Origin: Anaerolineaceae bacterium
GTDB taxonomy: Bacteria > Chloroflexota > Anaerolineae > Anaerolineales > Anaerolineaceae
Direction of reading: 5' to 3'
Assembly: GCA_003446605.1 (NCBI GenBank)
Contig: DMDF01000197.1
Location: 1 to 22,986 of the forward strand
Length of the DNA stretch: 22,986 nucleotides
Position numbers and translations under genes: made by a program. How positions within the stretch are numbered: the stretch's first letter is position 1; each line of letters starts with the position of its first letter. Positions 22,520 through 22,986 of this stretch are shown here, piece after piece. The notes beneath the pieces are model-generated. The model was not told the origin of the DNA. It saw only the letters and a list, made by a program, of their open reading frames with translations, and ran no database searches.

Positions 22520-22986
22520 TCAATCCCGATGGATGAATTGCGTATTAAACTCTTTGATCACCTTCCAGAATTCATCCGGAAGGACCTTTTTCACAAAATG
22601 AACAAGCTCATTGGATATGGGTCCATAATATGCTTCCGCAATAGAACCAGCGATAGCTGCCTGCGTATCAGCATCACCACCCAGTGAGATGGCATTCCGC
22701 ACAGCACTTTCATAATCCTGCGATTCCAAGAATGCGATGATGGCTTCAGGAACGCTGCCCTGGCAGGTTACGTCGAATGTATACGAAGGACGGATCTCTG
22801 CAAGCGTGCGATCAAGGTCATACCCGAAGCGCTTTGTCATCTCTGAACGGATCTCCTCTTTGCTGCTTTTCTGGCGTGACATCCACACTGCCAGAGCAAC
22901 CGATTGTGCTCCCTTGATGCCTTCCGGATGATCATGGGTGACCACAGCGCTTTGGTAAGCGTTTTCCAACACATCTTCAACCGTGT
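22520..22986 (-). CDS. ADP-ribosylglycohydrolase family protein (C-terminal part, cut by window edge)
   Basis: The frame is open to the right edge, so the N-terminus and true start lie outside. About 154 residues are visible. The metal site GGDADTQAAIAGSIAEAYYG matches the family's GGD(S/T)DT...GSIAEAYYG, with Ala where Ser or Thr is more usual; the two Asp that bind Mg remain. THDHPEGIKGAQ (the THxHPEG element) is also present, as in ADP-ribosylglycohydrolase-like hydrolases. Substrate cannot be told: removal of ADP-ribose from proteins or other ADP-ribosyl compounds are both possible. It converges on the glycerol operon and appears unrelated to it. Confidence 0.9.
   Translation of the reverse strand, partial: TVEDVLENAYQSAVVTHDHPEGIKGAQSVALAVWMSRQKSSKEEIRSEMTKRFGYDLDRTLAEIRPSYTFDVTCQGSVPEAIIAFLESQDYESAVRNAISLGGDADTQAAIAGSIAEAYYGPISNELVHFVKKVLPDEFWKVIKEFNTQFIHRD

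Noticed and set aside
1..22986. CRISPR arrays, tRNA/rRNA genes, insertion sequences or a c-di-GMP riboswitch near the GGDEF genes
   Set aside because: No regularly spaced repeats, tRNA-like cloverleaf, transposase motifs or the conserved riboswitch core were seen by eye. An Infernal/Rfam scan would settle the RNA part.
22520..22986. GGDADT in the ADP-ribosylglycohydrolase as a missing catalytic residue
   Set aside because: Both metal-binding Asp are kept, and Ala at the Ser/Thr place is, as far as I recall, seen in working members; not enough to call it defective.

Overview
The window looks like a bacterial chromosome segment of moderate G+C with no plasmid, phage or transposon hallmarks. 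The gene families (two multi-pass membrane diguanylate cyclase/phosphodiesterase proteins, an anaerobic-type glycerol-3-phosphate oxidation operon with a DUF1667 subunit, a lactose/cellobiose-type PTS, a DUF1684 protein, a remnant of a short lipoprotein ending in GGWKIDATNCN) fit a fermentative anaerobe. Chloroflexota (Anaerolineae-like) is my best guess, but this is an impression from protein content, not a demonstrated placement.

Layout. 1-684: the end of a PTS sugar permease (IIC) and its IIA subunit on the + strand, closed by a strong terminator. 772-3201: a cytosolic GH3 beta-glucosidase-like enzyme whose expected catalytic Asp is a Glu. 3248-3880: a TetR regulator on the - strand, converging on the GH3 gene through a shared terminator. 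3881-4997: a gene-poor scar with a large palindrome resembling a TetR operator and a decayed deoD (purine nucleoside phosphorylase) pseudogene. 4998-7454: a membrane GGDEF-EAL protein. 7629-10005 (- strand): a metal/metalloid-response operon, arsR, a CxxC thioredoxin-like protein, an ArsP/DUF318-type permease and an unlisted 50-aa zinc-ribbon protein. Matching dyads of the form ATATTCA-N6-TGAATRT lie at the arsR start and in front of the permease, and a hairpin terminator separates the two halves. 10133-10243 may encode a second tiny Cys-rich protein. 10456-10695: GlsB/YeaQ-type small membrane protein. 10931-12511: 7TM-PAS-GGDEF diguanylate cyclase. 12758-13648: membrane-anchored esterase of the PHB-depolymerase/LpqC type. 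13964-15449: NfeD-slipin pair. 15548-16057: DUF1684 protein. 16246-16545: a frameshifted lipoprotein pseudogene.

16580-22459 is a glycerol utilisation locus. Glycerol kinase (- strand) is divergent from a SorC-type regulator (+ strand), which is followed by GlpA-like G3P dehydrogenase, a second flavoprotein oxidoreductase and a DUF1667 Cys-cluster protein. The last three genes are translationally coupled (4-bp ATGA overlaps). GlpK makes glycerol-3-phosphate, and the three-gene module would oxidise it to DHAP and pass electrons to an acceptor that cannot be identified from the window. The window closes with the C-terminal part of an ADP-ribosylglycohydrolase (22520-22986, - strand).

The most unusual items are the dual-operator, terminator-split metal operon with its tiny zinc ribbon; the D-to-E change at the GH3 nucleophile position; a Cys-to-Asp change at the fourth [2Fe-2S] ligand of the GlpA-like protein; an orphan 16-bp-arm palindrome; and two pseudogenes with readable lesions. 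I did not find a clearly new multi-gene defence or mobile system.
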